Assembly: GCA_031272745.1 (NCBI GenBank) | Contig: JAISTF010000157.1 | Coordinates: 1-6,129, forward strand | DNA length: 6,129 nt | Direction of reading: 5' to 3' | DNA from: Eubacteriales Family XIII. Incertae Sedis bacterium | GTDB lineage: Bacteria > Bacillota > Clostridia > Peptostreptococcales > Anaerovoracaceae | Notes under the pieces: model-generated | Database searches by the model: none | Seen by the model: only the letters and a program-made list of their open reading frames with translations | What the model was told of the DNA's origin: nothing | In this document: positions 4,381 through 6,129 of the stretch, one piece after another | Position numbering within the stretch: position 1 is the stretch's first letter | Layout of the letters: every line of letters begins with the position of its first letter | Made by a program: the position numbers and the translations under genes

Positions 4381-5082
4381 ATGGCGGCGGACACCAAGGA
4401 AATTCTCCGGTTGGAAAACCTGTCGCTTCGATACGAGGCGGCGGCGGGCTGGGCTGTCAAGGGCGTGACCTTGACAGTGGACGAGGGCGACTTCCTCGCC
4501 GTCGTCGGGGAGAACGGCTCCGGCAAGACGTCGCTGCTCAAGATGATCGCGGGGCTTACCCCGCCGACGGAGGGGCGCGTCGTGTTTGAAAACCTGCGCG
4601 CCTGCGAGGTCGGCTACCTGCCGCAGCAGACCGCCGTGCAGAAGGACTTCCCCGCGACCGTGACGGAGGTCGTGATGTCGGGCCTGCTCAACCGCAAGGG
4701 CTTCCCCGCCTTCTATACGAAGAAGGATCGCGAGACCGCCCGCGCCCACCTCGAGCGCTTCGGCGCGTGGGATCTGCGCGGCGAGTCGTACCGCACGCTG
4801 TCGGGCGGGCAACAGCAGCGCGTGCTGCTCGCCCGCGCCCTGTGCGCGTCGGAAAAACTGCTCCTGCTCGACGAGCCCGTGACGGGCCTCGACCCAAACG
4901 CCGCCGCGGAGCTCTACGACATCCTCGCGGACCTGCACACGCGCGGCATGACGATTCTCATGGTCTCGCACGACGTGGACGGCGCCGTCCGCCGCGCGTC
5001 AAAGGTCCTGCATATGGACACCGCGCCCGTGTACTACGGGGACGCGGAAGGATATTTGAAAAGAGGTGGTTTCCATGTTTGA
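4381..5082 (+). CDS. znuC: Metal ABC transporter ATP-binding protein (ZnuC type)
   Basis: The 233-aa ATPase has all ABC motifs in order: Walker A GENGSGKT (43-50), Q-loop LPQQ (80-83, Gln82), signature LSGGQQQR (140-147), Walker B LLLLDEP (160-166), D-loop GLDP (169-172) and the H-loop His197 in VSHD. Length and motif spacing fit ATPases of manganese/zinc/iron-chelate importers. It would sit on the cytoplasmic face with the permease and power metal import. The ATG at 4381 is 1 nt after the binding-protein stop, with AAAGGA 10 nt upstream, implying translational coupling. Its last 8 bp overlap the permease start. The assignment to metal transport rests on the flanking binding protein and permease. 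Confidence 0.93.
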   Translation: MAADTKEILRLENLSLRYEAAAGWAVKGVTLTVDEGDFLAVVGENGSGKTSLLKMIAGLTPPTEGRVVFENLRACEVGYLPQQTAVQKDFPATVTEVVMSGLLNRKGFPAFYTKKDRETARAHLERFGAWDLRGESYRTLSGGQQQRVLLARALCASEKLLLLDEPVTGLDPNAAAELYDILADLHTRGMTILMVSHDVDGAVRRASKVLHMDTAPVYYGDAEGYLKRGGFHV

Positions 5083-5899
5083 TTTGACGCGCGAAATGCT
5101 GTCCTACCCCTTCATCGTGCGCGCCTTCGTCGTCGGCACGCTCGTCGCCCTGTGCGCCGCGCTGCTCGGCGTAAGCCTTGTGCTGAAGCGTTATTCGATG
5201 ATCGGCGACGGGCTCTCCCACGTCGGCTTCGGCACGCTTGCGGTCGCGGTCGCGCTCGGCCTCGCGCCGCTCTCGGTCTCCGTGCCGGTCGTGCTGCTCG
5301 CGGCCTTCCTGCTGCTGCGCATCAGTGAGAACAGCCGCATCAAGGGCGACGCGGCCATCGCGCTCATCTCGAGCAGCGCGCTCGCCGTCGGCGTCGTCGT
5401 GCTCGCGATGACGGTCGGCATGAACACCGACGTGTGCAACTACCTCTTCGGCACGATCCTCGCGATGAAGAAGAGCGACGTCACGCTCTCGATCTGCCTC
5501 GCCGCCGCCGTCCTCGCGCTCTTCGTGCTCTTCTACAACAAGATCTTCGCGGTGACGTTCGACGAAGGCTTCGCGAAGGCGACGGGCACGCGCGCGGGCG
5601 TCTACAAAATGCTCATCGCGCTGCTCACCGCGCTCGTCATCGCCGTCGGCATGCGCATCATGGGCGCGATGCTGATCTCGAGCCTCGTCATCTTCCCCGC
5701 GCTCTCGGCGATGCGCGTGTTCAAGAGTTTCGGCCGCGTGGTCGTCTGCGCGGCGATCCTGTCGGTCGTCTGCTTCTACCTCGGCCTGCTCGCGTCGTAC
5801 ACGTACAACACGCCGGCCGGTGCGAGCGTCGTGCTCGCAAACCTCGCGGCGTTCCTCGTCTTTTCCGCGGCGGGGCAGGCAAGGCGGCTCATTGCATAG
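5075..5899 (+). CDS. znuB: Metal ABC transporter permease (ZnuB/ABC-3 family)
   Basis: The 274-aa protein is almost entirely hydrophobic, with about seven or eight membrane segments, for example around residues 14-36, 52-81, 96-114, 136-156, 179-207 and 222-242. Family hallmarks are LKRYSMIGDGLSHVGFG (37-53) after the first span, FDEGFAKATG (162-171) and the ISSLVIFPALSAM segment (201-213). It forms the inner-membrane channel, probably as a dimer, with the ZnuC-like ATPase. I chose ATG 5075 because AAGAGGTGG lies just upstream with about 5-nt spacing; an in-frame GTG at 5066 would use the ribosome site itself as coding sequence. It overlaps the ATPase gene by 8 bp. No terminator follows; the next lipoprotein gene begins 20 nt later, so the operon continues. 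Confidence 0.92.
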   Translation: MFDLTREMLSYPFIVRAFVVGTLVALCAALLGVSLVLKRYSMIGDGLSHVGFGTLAVAVALGLAPLSVSVPVVLLAAFLLLRISENSRIKGDAAIALISSSALAVGVVVLAMTVGMNTDVCNYLFGTILAMKKSDVTLSICLAAAVLALFVLFYNKIFAVTFDEGFAKATGTRAGVYKMLIALLTALVIAVGMRIMGAMLISSLVIFPALSAMRVFKSFGRVVVCAAILSVVCFYLGLLASYTYNTPAGASVVLANLAAFLVFSAAGQARRLIA

Positions 5900-5919
5900 T
5901 ATAGAAACGGAGGAGTGAA

Positions 5920-6129
5920 ATGGTTATTCGGAATAACGGAAACAGGATTGCAGCGCTGGTGTTGGCGCTGGCTGTGGCGCTGCTTTTGGGCGCTTGCGGC
6001 GGGGGGGAGAATGTCGCCGCGGCGGGGGATTCGGCGGCGGCGGGCTCGTCCGCAGGGGATGCGGCTTCGGCTCCGGTTGCCACGGACGCGCCGAAGAACG
6101 CGGGCGGCACGGTGGCGGTGGACGTTTCC
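5920..6129 (+). CDS. Lipoprotein, N-terminal part, cut by window end
   Basis: ATG 5920-5922 follows a strong GGAGGAG, and the frame stays open to the last base, giving 70 residues. The N-terminus MVIRNNGNRIAALVLALAVA then LLLGAC is a clear lipoprotein signal peptide with lipobox LGAC and Cys26. A low-complexity Gly/Ala/Ser/Asp linker (27-62) follows, then GGTVAVDVS, which looks like the first strand of a folded domain. This resembles the layout of the upstream binding protein, where a Gly-rich linker also precedes the domain. It is 20 nt after the permease gene and so probably in the same operon, making an extracytoplasmic metal-related role plausible. The domain itself is outside the window, so the function is unknown. 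Confidence 0.75.
   Translation, partial: MVIRNNGNRIAALVLALAVALLLGACGGGENVAAAGDSAAAGSSAGDAASAPVATDAPKNAGGTVAVDVS

Noticed and set aside
3279..4541. Long minus-strand open frame of 420 codons opposite the binding-protein gene
   Set aside because: It is Arg/Val/His-rich with no recognisable motif and lies opposite an unmistakable TroA-type lipoprotein; open antisense frames are expected in GC-rich coding DNA.
4294..4971. Minus-strand open frame of 225 codons opposite the ABC ATPase
   Set aside because: It mirrors a complete ABC ATPase on the plus strand and shows no family features.

Overview
The window is a GC-rich bacterial chromosome segment with strong Shine-Dalgarno sites, AUG/GUG/UUG starts, a CCA-encoding tRNA gene and lipoprotein-type solute-binding proteins. 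The family mix (a PIN_7-like nuclease-fold protein, a variant HicA, a TroA-type lipoprotein) suggests a Bacillota-type anaerobe of the Clostridia or Negativicutes kind. This is inference from family resemblance; no taxonomic marker is present.

Left part (1-924): the last 29 residues of an unidentified plus-strand protein converge on a minus-strand gene for a PIN-like protein with a charged helical tail. Both stop codons lie in the two arms of one perfect 10-bp inverted repeat. Upstream of the PIN-like gene on the minus strand are an extended -10 promoter and, further out, a second promoter with a possible 31-40 aa small ORF.

Middle part (925-2100): an AT-richer stretch carries a hicA-hicB toxin-antitoxin pair, with overlapping palindromes on its promoter and a HicA whose usual catalytic His position appears to hold Arg. 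A 59-codon ORF that I do not recognise follows. It converges on a minus-strand tRNA-Pro(CGG), whose intrinsic terminator overlaps the end of that ORF.

Right part (2100-6129): a tightly packed plus-strand operon. It begins with an alpha/beta-hydrolase esterase. This overlaps by 4 bp a 114-aa membrane protein with a His/Cys metal-ligand-like motif. Then come a zinc/manganese-type ABC importer (binding lipoprotein, ATPase, permease) and the first 70 residues of another lipoprotein, cut by the window end. The binding protein, ATPase and permease should form one uptake machine for a divalent metal, most likely zinc. The His/Cys membrane protein is a plausible accessory. The role of the esterase is unexplained.

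I see no CRISPR array, insertion sequence, rRNA or riboswitch. The most unusual things are the metal cluster's accessory membrane protein, the acidic rather than His-rich loop in its binding protein, and the small unannotated ORFs around hicAB.
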